Shown: positions 46,997-55,467 of the stretch, piece after piece
How the letters are laid out: every line of letters starts with the position of its first letter
Position numbering within the stretch: position 1 is the first letter of the stretch
Assembly (NCBI GenBank): GCA_023382975.1
Contig: JAHDXO010000015.1
Span: forward strand, 113,793-177,792
Source of the DNA: Pirellulaceae bacterium
GTDB lineage: Bacteria > Planctomycetota > Planctomycetia > Pirellulales > Pirellulaceae
DNA length: 64,000 nucleotides
Reading direction: 5' to 3'
Notes under the pieces: model-generated
Told to the model about the DNA's origin: nothing
Seen by the model: only the letters and a program-made list of their open reading frames with translations
Databases searched by the model: none
Program-made: the position numbers and the translations under genes

Positions 46997-49900
46997 TCAA
47001 GTCGCGGAAGCCTTTCCCGGACCGGGCAACGGCATGCGAGGCGGGGCCGTGTCCCACATCAGGGCGATCTCTTCCGGCGTCAAGCCGTAGGCCGCGTTCA
47101 CCAGATCGTTGATCTCGTATTCCAATTGCATCGCTTCGGCCGCCAAACGGCGCGCGGGCTCGATCGTCCGGGCGTACTCGTCCCGCAAGGCTTTGAGTCC
47201 CGCCGCCGTCAACGGCTTCTTCTTGCCCCGGATCTTCCGCACCTCGGCCACAAAACCGTCGCAGTCCAATCCGATCGGCGATTGGAGCTTCAACGTCGGT
47301 TTCTCGATTTCGTACTCGACGCGAAGCCAGTCGAGAATCGTGCGGCATGTCGTCTGCTTGTCCGCTGTGATATCAAGAGTTTGCCGAACTGCCGACTCGA
47401 TCATACCGCGTATGCGTTCGCTAGGTTGAGCGATGGGCACGGATTCCATCAGGAAAGCAACGGGGCACAGCGCCTCATCCTTCATGTGGGGAAGATATCG
47501 CCAATTGTGCCACCATAGTAGCGCCGAGTTCAAGACGCCGAGCACGTATAGATCGTCCGTAGGAATAAAGAACGTCTTGTCGTTGCCGTACGTGCCCTTG
47601 GAGTCGATCGCATAGCATGAATGAAACTGAATCACTTGGTACAGCAACTTCGGCAAATCAAAATCATCCCAGTACTTGCATGAGCGCAATTCCCACCAAT
47701 GGCGTCCCTTATGCTGTCGGCTTCGCAGCCTGGGTTCCGTAGCCTTCATGCGTGCGTAGATACTTGGATAGGTGGTACCAAAAACTGCTTCTGCGTCCTC
47801 CCCCGCGTTGGACCAGGACCACGTGAAATCAGCGCTCGATTTGAGAACGATCAGCCATAAGCCTGCCCAGTCGGCCGTCCATCGGTTGACGTCTTGTCCT
47901 CGCATGTAGGGCTTGATAACCGAATCGCATTGCGGATCAGCTGAAATGAGTATGTCTCTTGTTGCACGATCAATCACGAAAGCGTCATTGTAACCAGTTA
48001 GAATCCCGCAAGATGGCTTCGCCCGAACGAATTCAGCCAGCGGTGGGTGTTCACTTCTAAGCTTCGCCAACAACTCGCTCACCTCGGCTCCTTCCAACTG
48101 CCAAGCGTCGTGCCCCAACTGTTCGATCGGCAACTCTGTTCCTTGCTGTTCGATCTGCTGGCTGAGATCGTCGATGCGCAGTTGTTCGCGGGGGATGGCA
48201 CACAAGCGGGCGGTGGTTGGCTTGGGGGTGTCGGTCGGTCGCCGCGCGACGACGATGGATGGGAACACGTCGGCGTCCTCGAAGATCTGCTTGGCGTGAC
48301 CAAAATCCACGACCGATTCGATCCACGCCTCCTCGGCAAAGAACCGCCGCAAGGGTTCGCCGTAGCCTGCCTTCATCCATTTGTTGGTCACGACGAACGA
48401 GAGCAGTCCGCCCGGTTTCAACACTCGCAAACCAAGCTCGTAGAAGTACACGTACAAATCGGCCATGCCGTGGTACGCGCGATAGGCCGCTTGCAGGTAC
48501 GGTTTGATCAGGCTCAGCAATTCCTGCCGCACGTACGGCGGGTTGCCCACGACAACGTCGAAGCCGCCTTGGCCAAAGACTTCGGGAAAGGCGTTTTGCC
48601 AATCGAAGGCTTTGGGATGGACTGCCGAATCGGCGACGACGCTGTTGCCGACCCGGATCGGGTGGTCCAGGCTGGCCAGCGGCTTGCCGCGTTGCGCGGT
48701 CTTGATCCACAGACTCAGCCGGCAGATTTCGATGGCCTCGTCGTTCAGATCGACGCCATACAAATTGTGCTCCAGAATGCGACGGTCCAGATCGAACAGC
48801 GAACGGTGTCCGCGCAGCTCTTGCAGACGGTCGTTGGACGCTTGATAGGCGGTGTGCAGTTGGTCGAACGCCTCGATCAGAAACGCGCCGCTGCCGCAGG
48901 CCGGATCCAACAGCCGGACGCTCGCCAGCTCGTCCTGCCATGCTTCCCAAAACCGGACCAGCGCCGCGCGCTGCGGGGCTTTCAGTTTTTCCAACTCGTA
49001 GACGCCGGGATCGACCAGCGCGGCGCGGGCCGTGCCCTTGGCCTCGCGCGCGTGCCGCTGCCGCAACTGCTCGAATCGGTCGCGCAACACGCCGCCCAGC
49101 GCCTGTTCGATTATGTATCGCGTGATGAAGGCCGGCGTGTAGAACGCGCCTTCCTTCTTGCGCCGCGTCGTGTGCTTGTCGGCGCCCACCGGCTCGGTCA
49201 ATCCGTCCAACTGGTTCCGCAGCCGCTCCAGATCGCTGATCGATTGCTCGAAGATATGGCCCAGGATGTCCACGTCGATCAGACTGGACCCCGACCCGGA
49301 CGAGGCGGCTTGTGCGGCCGGGCGGTAGTCGTAGCTGCCCAGATCGCGGAAGTAGCCGCAGACGGCGTCGGCCACCTGCAGCCGGTCCAGCAGCGGGTCT
49401 TCGGCGAACAGCCCGCCGTTGTAGGCGTGGATGCCCAATCCGGCATTCCCCCCGTTTACGGCCGCGAACAGTCCGCGGAAATTCTCCCAGATCGGCCGCG
49501 GATGGTACGGATCGCGGTGCTCGTACGCTTTTTGGATCGTGTCGACCGGCAACAATCCGCGGTCCTCGCAGAAGGCGCAGAACAGCACCCGGTCCAGCAG
49601 CTTTTGTGTGGAACTCAGGACCTCGTGGCGCGAGACGTCGGGATTGTCCCGGCACAACCGCTCGAAAGCGTCCTGCCGCATCTCGGCGTAACGCAGGTAG
49701 AATTCCTTGGTCAAGTCGCGTCCGACCCGTTCCGATTCGCCCAGCAGCGTTGTCAGATGGCACGGCCCGGCAGTTGGCGCGACGCGCTCGGCACCCAGCA
49801 GAAAGACGAAGCGTTCCAGGTGCTTGTCGTCGTCCGCCATGCGTTCGACGTCGAAGCGTTCGTAGGTGTGCTGGTCGCAGCCCTTGTAGTACAACCGGAT

Positions 49901-50395
49901 CTGGCGGATCGAGGTCACGATCACCCAGTCGCAGGGCAGATTGATCGCATACCGGTAGCCTTGGTCCACCGCCGACATGCGCCGTCCGCCGAAGGGACGG
50001 TCGAGCGGATCTTTGGGGCCCTTACCCTCCAAGGCCGCGACGTAGCGCGGCGTCCCGTTGAATTCCCCCAGCACCGCGTCAGCGAACTTGCCGTCGACCT
50101 GGACGTGATGTTCGCGGGACATCGTGTACCGGTCCGGGTTCTCGGCGGGACCGGTGTAGCCCAGAACACCATGGAAGTACACCGTCAGGAACTCGGGCAG
50201 CAGTTCCTGCTCCTTGAATTGATTGGCTCGGCCGGTGGACAGCAGACTGGCCCAATCGGCCAACTGCCGGCGCAGCGGCTCGATGCGCGACGGCAAGCTG
50301 AAGGCGGCCAGATGCATGCGCACGACGTCCGGACGGAACAACGGTTTGGCTTCGACGGGCAAAGCGGATTCCTTGCGTTGAAGGGAATGGAGCAA
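46997..50395 (-). CDS. Type IIG restriction-modification enzyme (Eco57I-like, single chain)
   Basis: 1132 residues combining cleavage, methylation and target recognition. The N-terminal domain (about 30-240) shows a PD-(D/E)xK-like nuclease pattern (KFADAVLGEFNG then YVAALEGKGPKDP). The central N6-adenine methyltransferase has SAM motif I LLDPACGSGAFLIEAFD (about 497) and catalytic NPPY in VVGNPPYVRQE (about 618), preceded by the motif KKEGAFYTPAFITRYI. The C-terminal 450 residues form the TaqI/Eco57I-type specificity region (TGYNDAFVIDRATRD, PYMRGQDVNRW). The frame opens with TTG at 50395; the true start is uncertain, and ATG 50317 is an alternative. No separate specificity or methylase gene is next to it, as expected for this type. 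Confidence 0.9.
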   Translation of the reverse strand: MLHSLQRKESALPVEAKPLFRPDVVRMHLAAFSLPSRIEPLRRQLADWASLLSTGRANQFKEQELLPEFLTVYFHGVLGYTGPAENPDRYTMSREHHVQVDGKFADAVLGEFNGTPRYVAALEGKGPKDPLDRPFGGRRMSAVDQGYRYAINLPCDWVIVTSIRQIRLYYKGCDQHTYERFDVERMADDDKHLERFVFLLGAERVAPTAGPCHLTTLLGESERVGRDLTKEFYLRYAEMRQDAFERLCRDNPDVSRHEVLSSTQKLLDRVLFCAFCEDRGLLPVDTIQKAYEHRDPYHPRPIWENFRGLFAAVNGGNAGLGIHAYNGGLFAEDPLLDRLQVADAVCGYFRDLGSYDYRPAAQAASSGSGSSLIDVDILGHIFEQSISDLERLRNQLDGLTEPVGADKHTTRRKKEGAFYTPAFITRYIIEQALGGVLRDRFEQLRQRHAREAKGTARAALVDPGVYELEKLKAPQRAALVRFWEAWQDELASVRLLDPACGSGAFLIEAFDQLHTAYQASNDRLQELRGHRSLFDLDRRILEHNLYGVDLNDEAIEICRLSLWIKTAQRGKPLASLDHPIRVGNSVVADSAVHPKAFDWQNAFPEVFGQGGFDVVVGNPPYVRQELLSLIKPYLQAAYRAYHGMADLYVYFYELGLRVLKPGGLLSFVVTNKWMKAGYGEPLRRFFAEEAWIESVVDFGHAKQIFEDADVFPSIVVARRPTDTPKPTTARLCAIPREQLRIDDLSQQIEQQGTELPIEQLGHDAWQLEGAEVSELLAKLRSEHPPLAEFVRAKPSCGILTGYNDAFVIDRATRDILISADPQCDSVIKPYMRGQDVNRWTADWAGLWLIVLKSSADFTWSWSNAGEDAEAVFGTTYPSIYARMKATEPRLRSRQHKGRHWWELRSCKYWDDFDLPKLLYQVIQFHSCYAIDSKGTYGNDKTFFIPTDDLYVLGVLNSALLWWHNWRYLPHMKDEALCPVAFLMESVPIAQPSERIRGMIESAVRQTLDITADKQTTCRTILDWLRVEYEIEKPTLKLQSPIGLDCDGFVAEVRKIRGKKKPLTAAGLKALRDEYARTIEPARRLAAEAMQLEYEINDLVNAAYGLTPEEIALMWDTAPPRMPLPGPGKASAT

Positions 50396-50433
50396 ATCCC
50401 GGCCGTCCGAGCTATCGGATGGATGCCGGTATT

Positions 50434-50580
50434 CTACCGTCGCAGCAGCCTCTGCAATGCGTACAGCAATTCGGCTTGGCCGAACGGCTTGCGGAGCAGT
50501 ACCGTGCTCTCGTCCTTCGGCACGCTGAACCCCTCCGTCACTCCGCTCATCGCCACCGCGGGGAATCGCTCATGGTTCGC
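50434..50580 (-). pseudogene. C-terminal fragment of a receiver domain
   Basis: Between the Type IIG gene and the hybrid kinase a minus-strand frame reads RFPAVAMSGVTEG, then LLRKPFGQAELLYALQRLLR and a stop at 50434. This is the last third of a receiver domain (conserved Ser and Lys-Pro positions) with no beginning. It lies in a different frame immediately after the hybrid kinase stop, so a second receiver was probably lost by deletion or frameshift. Confidence 0.6.
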
Positions 50581-50581
50581 A

Positions 50582-52252
50582 TCACCTCGCTGTCGTGGCG
50601 GGTTTCCGAAGTTGGCCAGCATCCTCGCTTCCGTGGTCGCGTGCCTGCAACTCCGCGATCTTCGCGGCCAAGTCCGCCGAGGAAAACGGTTTCTGGATGA
50701 AATGCAAGCCGGCTTCGAGTACGCCGTGATGCGCGATGGCGTTGGCCGTGTATCCGGACATGAACAGGCACTTCAAGTTCGGACACCGGGACGAAAGCTG
50801 CTGTGCCAGATCGCGCCCGTTCATTTCGGGCATGACCACGTCGGTCAGCAGCAGATCGATCCGGCCCGAGTGGGACTGAGCCAGTCGGATGGCCTCGCTC
50901 GGCGACGACGCGGTCAGCACGGTGTGTCCCTGCCGCTGGAGCATCATCGCGGTCATCTTCAGTAGGGCCGGTTCGTCTTCGACCACCAAGGCCGAACTCC
51001 GAACGCCCCTGGGGGACTTGACTGTCTCGTCCCGATCGCCATGCGGCTCGGTGGCATCCCGTTGTGCGGGCAGAAAGATCCGCAGAGTCGTTCCTTGCCC
51101 CGGCTCGCTGTAGACGTTGATGAAGCCCCTGTTCTGTCGGACGACTCCGTACACCGTCGCCAGACCGAGACCACTGCCCTGGCCGAACGCCTTGGTGGTG
51201 AAAAACGGTTCGAAGATGTTGCCCAATGTCTGGCGGTCCATCCCGCATCCGTTGTCGCTGACGGCCAGTACGACGTAGTGGCCGGGAGTGCATCCGATGC
51301 GACTGGCGCAGTACGTTTCGTCGATCGCGACAACGCTGGTCTCAATCGTGATCCGGCCCGTGTTGGCGATGGCGTCCCGGGCGTTGACGCACAGATTGGC
51401 CAAGATCTGATCGACTTGCGAGGGATCCACTTTGACCTGCGGCAGGTCTTTGCCGGGCAGCCAAGCTAGTTCGATGTTCTCGCCGATCAGTCGCCGCAAC
51501 ATGCCCAGCGTCCCTGCGACCGACTGGTTCAAATCCAGCGGCCTGGGCGAGATGATCTGCTTGCGGGCGAAGGCCAGCAACTGGCGGGTGAGTTCCGCGG
51601 AACGTTCGGCCGCGGTGCGGATCTCGGACAGGTAGCCATGCAGCGACTGGGCCGGCTGGACGGCATCCAGCGCCAGTTCCGTGTAGCCCAGGATCACGCC
51701 CAGCATGTTGTTGAAATCGTGGGCCACACCGCCCGCCAACCGGCCGACGGATTCCATCTTTTGGGCGTGCATCAATTGGCCCTGCAGTTTCTCTCGCTCC
51801 GCCTCGATCCGCTTGCGTTCCGCGATCTCGGCCTGCAATTGAACCGTTTGAACCCGCAGCGACTGGGTCAGACGCTGGATGCGTGCCATCGCCGCGACGC
51901 GCGCCAGCAGTTCGCGATTCCCAATCGGCCGCACCACGTACCCGTCGGCGCCGGCTTCAAGGCCCGTCGATTGCTCGTCGCTGCTGGTATACGTTCCCGA
52001 GACCAGGGCGACGAAGCTGGCCGCCAGCGCGGGATCTTCCTTGATTCGTCGGCAGGCTTCCAGCCCGTCGAGCACCGGCATGTCGCGGTCCAGCAGGATC
52101 AAATCCGGTCGGTGTTCCCGCGCGGCGGCGACCGCTTGCTCGCCGTCTTCGGCAACGATAACGGTATAACCGGCCTGTTCCAAGAGCCTGGTGTTGCTGC
52201 GCCGGATCTCGGGATCGTCGTCAACCAATAAGATACGGGTCGGATCGTTCAC
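50582..52252 (-). CDS. Hybrid histidine kinase (REC-HisKA-HATPase-REC)
   Basis: 556 residues, GTG start overlapping the previous stop (GTGA). The first receiver has Asp55 ([13 protein letters not shown]), but the usual Lys-Pro is Arg-Pro ([10 protein letters not shown]). A coiled-coil linker leads to His178 in [17 protein letters not shown]. ATPase motifs are [20 protein letters not shown] and [11 protein letters not shown]. The C-terminal receiver (about 420-540) has [13 protein letters not shown] and [10 protein letters not shown]. The last 20 residues ([19 protein letters not shown]) look like out-of-frame tail next to the receiver fragment. It is the last gene of the cobalamin-sensor cassette and the likely phosphorelay hub there. 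Confidence 0.9.
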   Translation of the reverse strand: MNDPTRILLVDDDPEIRRSNTRLLEQAGYTVIVAEDGEQAVAAAREHRPDLILLDRDMPVLDGLEACRRIKEDPALAASFVALVSGTYTSSDEQSTGLEAGADGYVVRPIGNRELLARVAAMARIQRLTQSLRVQTVQLQAEIAERKRIEAEREKLQGQLMHAQKMESVGRLAGGVAHDFNNMLGVILGYTELALDAVQPAQSLHGYLSEIRTAAERSAELTRQLLAFARKQIISPRPLDLNQSVAGTLGMLRRLIGENIELAWLPGKDLPQVKVDPSQVDQILANLCVNARDAIANTGRITIETSVVAIDETYCASRIGCTPGHYVVLAVSDNGCGMDRQTLGNIFEPFFTTKAFGQGSGLGLATVYGVVRQNRGFINVYSEPGQGTTLRIFLPAQRDATEPHGDRDETVKSPRGVRSSALVVEDEPALLKMTAMMLQRQGHTVLTASSPSEAIRLAQSHSGRIDLLLTDVVMPEMNGRDLAQQLSSRCPNLKCLFMSGYTANAIAHHGVLEAGLHFIQKPFSSADLAAKIAELQARDHGSEDAGQLRKPATTAR

Positions 52253-52737
52253 GGTCTGCTCCCGGATTCATGGGCGGGCTGAACACCCAAGGGTTGGGCC
52301 AGTTGCTCGTCGCTGATCTTGACCAACACCGGGATATTGACGATCAGCCAATCGAAGAACGGTTCGACGGCTGCGAAGGTTTCGGAAGTCAACCGCTGGC
52401 GAGCGATTTCGACAAAGGTATCGAGATTCGCTGGCCAGTACGTGGTGTGGAATCCGTGCGCGCGGTATGCGCGGAAGACCCAGAGCGCCGTCTGCACCAA
52501 CACCTCCGGCTCGTAGGCGTGGAACATCGCGCTCATAAACCGGCAGAAATTCCGACTATTGTCTTCCATCATCGGCCGGTTGTCCGCGCCGATCAGACGT
52601 TCCAGATCGGGCCGCGCTGCCATCCGCCGATTTAATTCCGAAGCCAGTTCGCCCGCCACCGACTCGAACTCGGCCGCCGCAAGCTCGGGAGGTTGGCAGA
52701 GCTTTCTCGCGCTGTCCATCAGGTATTGCTCGTTCAT
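52249..52737 (-). CDS. Helical protein of unknown function in the cobalamin-sensor cassette
   Basis: 162 residues, all-helical by inspection. Central region RPMMEDNSRNFCRFMSAMFH then TALWVFRAYRAHGFHTTYWP. The size and helix pattern recall the globin-like N-terminal sensor domain of RsbR-type stressosome proteins (RsbRD_N) that often precede cobalamin-binding domains, but I cannot confirm that. Conserved-looking His and Trp/Tyr residues in the middle could line a ligand pocket. Both ends overlap neighbours by 4 bases, so it is made in step with the two kinases and should work with them. Confidence 0.7.
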   Translation of the reverse strand: MNEQYLMDSARKLCQPPELAAAEFESVAGELASELNRRMAARPDLERLIGADNRPMMEDNSRNFCRFMSAMFHAYEPEVLVQTALWVFRAYRAHGFHTTYWPANLDTFVEIARQRLTSETFAAVEPFFDWLIVNIPVLVKISDEQLAQPLGVQPAHESGSRP

Positions 52738-53864
52738 GGCACGTCCTCCTGAAATCGCGCCGGCAAGGCGACGAAAAATGTCGCACCCTGCCCGGTGTCG
52801 CTCTCGACCCAGATCCGGCCTCGGTGGGCTTCGACCACCAGCCGCGCGATCGCCAATCCCAACCCGACGCTGCGTTCGCCCGCCGTCTTGCGACTGCCCA
52901 ACCGCGCAAACGGCTCGAATAATCCCCGCTGGTCCTGCGAAGCGATCCCGGGTCCTTGATCGCGGATCGAGAATACCCAACTCGCGCCATCCCGTAAAGC
53001 CCGCAACCAGACATGTTGGCCCGGCTGCGAATGCTCGATCGCGTTGCTCAACAGGTTGATCAACGTCTGCTGGATCTTGGACACGTCGGCGACAAGACGG
53101 CCCGGCGTCTCGATGTCGACCGATAAACCGATCTGCTTGCGTTCCGCCAGCAGCCGAATGATCGGCAGCACGCCGTTTAAGATTTCGTCCGGGCCGGCCG
53201 GTTCCGGCTCCAGCCGCAGTCGTCCCGATTCGATGATCGCCACGTCCAAGTAATTATCGATCATTCGCTTCATCCCGACCGCTGCTGCCAGGATGGTATC
53301 GAGAAAGCCCTGATGCTCGTCGGACAATCCCGCGGCCGCTTCGTCTCGCAGGAATTCGCCATACGCCAGAATCGCGCTCAGCGGTCTGCGCAAATCGTGC
53401 GACGCCATACCCAAAAAGCGAGTCTTCAACTCGTCCAATTCGAGCAGGTCCGCGTTTGCTTGCTGCAATCGACGCCCCAGATTGCTCAAGTCCCGGTTCA
53501 GCGCCAGTATTTCCCGTCCCAGATTGGTCTGCTCTTCAAAATCGTGACTTGCCAGGACAAGCGTTCCGTCCGGCAACGGGCAGAAGCGGACGAGCAGTGT
53601 CTCGGGCATCCCGTCAGGAGTCTGAAAATCCAGCCGATGGGTATTCGAGTGATCCGCTGCGAGCGAGGCCAGATCGATCGTACCATGGAAGTCCAGCAGA
53701 CGCTCGGCCAACGGACGCCCTAGCAGGGCCGCGCCGAACACGCGCAACGCGAGCCCGTTGGCATCGCGAACGCAGTGCGCCGCATCCAACCGGAAGGCCA
53801 GGATTGGCGCTCGATCCCGAGCAAAATCACACAGTGCCTGGACGCTAAGGGAATCGTCAAACAT
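52734..53864 (-). CDS. PAS-type sensor histidine kinase
   Basis: 376 residues, soluble. The N-terminal region (about 10-115) looks like a divergent PAS domain (APILAFRLDAAHCVRDANGL). A coiled coil with DLSNLGRRLQQANADLLELD leads to His156 in MASHDLRRPLSAILAYGEF. The ATPase domain has LINLLSNAIEHSQ, RDQGPGI and VGLGLAIARLV, all intact. ATG 53864 follows GGAG by 6 bases and overlaps the end of the cobalamin-sensor gene by 8 bases; its stop overlaps the next gene by 4. Most simply, it reads the cobalamin sensor or its own PAS and passes phosphate to the receivers of the hybrid kinase. Confidence 0.9.
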   Translation of the reverse strand: MFDDSLSVQALCDFARDRAPILAFRLDAAHCVRDANGLALRVFGAALLGRPLAERLLDFHGTIDLASLAADHSNTHRLDFQTPDGMPETLLVRFCPLPDGTLVLASHDFEEQTNLGREILALNRDLSNLGRRLQQANADLLELDELKTRFLGMASHDLRRPLSAILAYGEFLRDEAAAGLSDEHQGFLDTILAAAVGMKRMIDNYLDVAIIESGRLRLEPEPAGPDEILNGVLPIIRLLAERKQIGLSVDIETPGRLVADVSKIQQTLINLLSNAIEHSQPGQHVWLRALRDGASWVFSIRDQGPGIASQDQRGLFEPFARLGSRKTAGERSVGLGLAIARLVVEAHRGRIWVESDTGQGATFFVALPARFQEDVP

Positions 53865-54504
53865 CACCGACTCCACGTTCGATCCAGGTGTCCAGCTCAT
53901 CCAGCGACAGCAGGCACCGTGCCTGGAGGATCTGTTCGATCCGCTCGCGGCCACCCCAGCGCAGCGCCTGGCCGCCGACCAGAATCGGGACCGTCGGAAA
54001 CGCTGCGCGGATCGCGCGGGCAGTGCGCAGCATGGTGTCCAAACCAAACGTCACGGTCACGGACAGACCAACCGCATCCGGCCGCTTCTCCTCGACCAGT
54101 TTCAGTACGTCGTCCAGCGGTGCGTTCGCACCCAGGAAGTACCCGCGCCAACCATGTAGTTCAAACAGATCAGCGACCATCTTGCCGCCGATCTGGTGAT
54201 ATTCGTTGGCCACACAAGTCACGACAGCGCTACGTCCCACTCGCGGCCGAGCGAACAGCCGCGGATACGTCATCGTCAGCAGACTCTCCGTGATCGCCGT
54301 GGCCAGATGCTCGACAGCCACCGAAACGCGGCCGCGCTCCCACAATTCCCCGATCTCGTACAACGAACGCCGTACGCGTTGCTCGTAAAGCCATCGCAGC
54401 TCGATCCCCGCGTTGAGCCATTCAGCAAACATCGCGTGGCACACTTCGCGCTCGCCCGCCAGCAGCGCGTCGAAATAACGGCGGTATTGAACTTCGTCTG
54501 TCAT
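53857..54504 (-). CDS. Cobalamin-binding sensor protein with W-x9-EH light-sensor signature
   Basis: 215 residues. The helical first half (about 5-85) resembles the cap of methionine-synthase-type B12 domains and contains Trp55, nine residues, then Glu65-His66 (LWERGRVSVAVEHLAT). That is the W-x9-EH signature of CarH/LitR photoreceptors. The second half is the Rossmann-like B12 domain with the lower-ligand motif EYHQIGG (His103), the GANAPLDD loop and LVGGQALRWG. There is no MerR DNA-binding domain, so this is a free-standing sensor that must act through partners. The residue after Trp55 is Glu, not the His that becomes the photoproduct ligand in CarH. First gene of a four-gene overlapping cassette. 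Light sensing is inferred. Confidence 0.85.
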   Translation of the reverse strand: MTDEVQYRRYFDALLAGEREVCHAMFAEWLNAGIELRWLYEQRVRRSLYEIGELWERGRVSVAVEHLATAITESLLTMTYPRLFARPRVGRSAVVTCVANEYHQIGGKMVADLFELHGWRGYFLGANAPLDDVLKLVEEKRPDAVGLSVTVTFGLDTMLRTARAIRAAFPTVPILVGGQALRWGGRERIEQILQARCLLSLDELDTWIERGVGDV

Positions 54505-54930
54505 GAGGTCACCGAGAGGTCTGCTGGGCTGCAGAGACACAAGACGCCGGAGTTTCGCTTCCCCACGGCGTTTGCTCACTGCGAACAACGCATCGGTCCT
54601 GCTCCGTTACCGAGCAAGGTTCGTTCCAGGGATCATTTTGGCACCGAACGTAGATCTTTCAACCTCTAAGGAGCGCCGATAAAGGCGTGTCAGGAGTCAT
54701 TTGTGCGAATCACCAGGAGGGTCGGTTCCCCGCAGATGGCTCCTGACACGTTTCTATCGAACAATACCTAACGCGTTCGGCGGGCTGGCTGCATCCCTTC
54801 CTGGATTTTTCGTTACGCGCCTTGTGATTCGCTACGTGCCGTACTATCTTGGGGTGTTGGTTCTGGCCTGGGTTGTGGTCGCAGCGTCGCACGGTTTGGA
54901 TTTTGCGCTGCCTCGTGGAGAGTCGAGCTC
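54505..54930. other. Divergent intergenic region of the two signalling blocks
   Basis: About 426 bases between the leftward cobalamin-sensor cassette and the rightward PAS/kinase block; it should hold both promoters. It contains the palindrome at 54687-54751. Short ORFs here show no recognisable domain. Confidence 0.55.
54687..54751. repeat. Inverted repeat (GTGTCAGGAGTCAT family)
   Basis: CGTGTCAGGAGTCAT (54687-54701) pairs with ATGGCTCCTGACACG (54737-54751) with one mismatch around a 35-base loop. Probably another dispersed palindrome; a role as a shared operator for the divergent blocks is possible but untested. Confidence 0.65.
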
Positions 54931-55464
54931 ATGGACTCCGAGCCTCTTCCATCGGTGTTCGAACGCGTGTTCACGCATGCCCTGGACCTGCTTTGCGTGG
55001 CCGGTTTCGACGGGTATTTCAAGGTGCTGAATCCGGCCTGGACGAAGGCGCTGGGATGGACGACGGCCGAGTTGCTGGCGCGGCCGTGGCTGGATTTCGT
55101 CCATCCGGACGACCATCAGGCCACGCGGAACGCTACGCTGCACTTGCGTGACGGCAAATTGCTTTACCAGTTCGAGAACCGCTACTTCTGCAAGGATGGA
55201 ACGGTCCGGTGGCTCTCTTGGGATTCATTTCCGTACCCGGACGACCAGGTCATCATCGCCGTCGCCCGTGACATCACCCAGCGGAAACAGCTCGAGGCCA
55301 AGATGGCCGAACAGTTGCGGGAACTCCAGCGGTGGCACGACGTCACGTTGGGCCGCGAGACGCGGGTGTTGGAGTTGAAACGCGAGGTGAACGAGTTGCT
55401 GACCCAAGCGGGCCTGCCTCCGAAATACCAGTCCGTACACGATGGACTCAAGCCTGATCCGTGA
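54931..55464 (+). CDS. Single PAS-domain protein
   Basis: 177 residues. One PAS domain with PAC motif (about 8-125): FKVLNPAWTKALGWTTAELL, LLYQFENRYFCKDGTVRWLS and VIIAVARDITQRKQLE. A coiled-coil tail follows (about 125-165, LRELQRWHDVTLGRETRVLE) that normally connects to a kinase or cyclase, but here the protein ends. A 3-base gap separates it from the next kinase gene, so it may dimerise with that kinase or supply a sensory input in trans. No ligand can be assigned. Confidence 0.8.
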   Translation: MDSEPLPSVFERVFTHALDLLCVAGFDGYFKVLNPAWTKALGWTTAELLARPWLDFVHPDDHQATRNATLHLRDGKLLYQFENRYFCKDGTVRWLSWDSFPYPDDQVIIAVARDITQRKQLEAKMAEQLRELQRWHDVTLGRETRVLELKREVNELLTQAGLPPKYQSVHDGLKPDP

Positions 55465-55467
55465 GAT

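Noticed and set aside
48047..50965. 972-codon plus-strand ORF over the restriction gene
   Set aside because: Crosses two genes in antisense and has no motif; the minus strand carries methyltransferase motifs.
54505..54930. Small plus-strand ORFs (54701-55030) as a membrane peptide gene
   Set aside because: The frame overlaps the palindrome and the PAS gene start; no ribosome site or conserved pattern.
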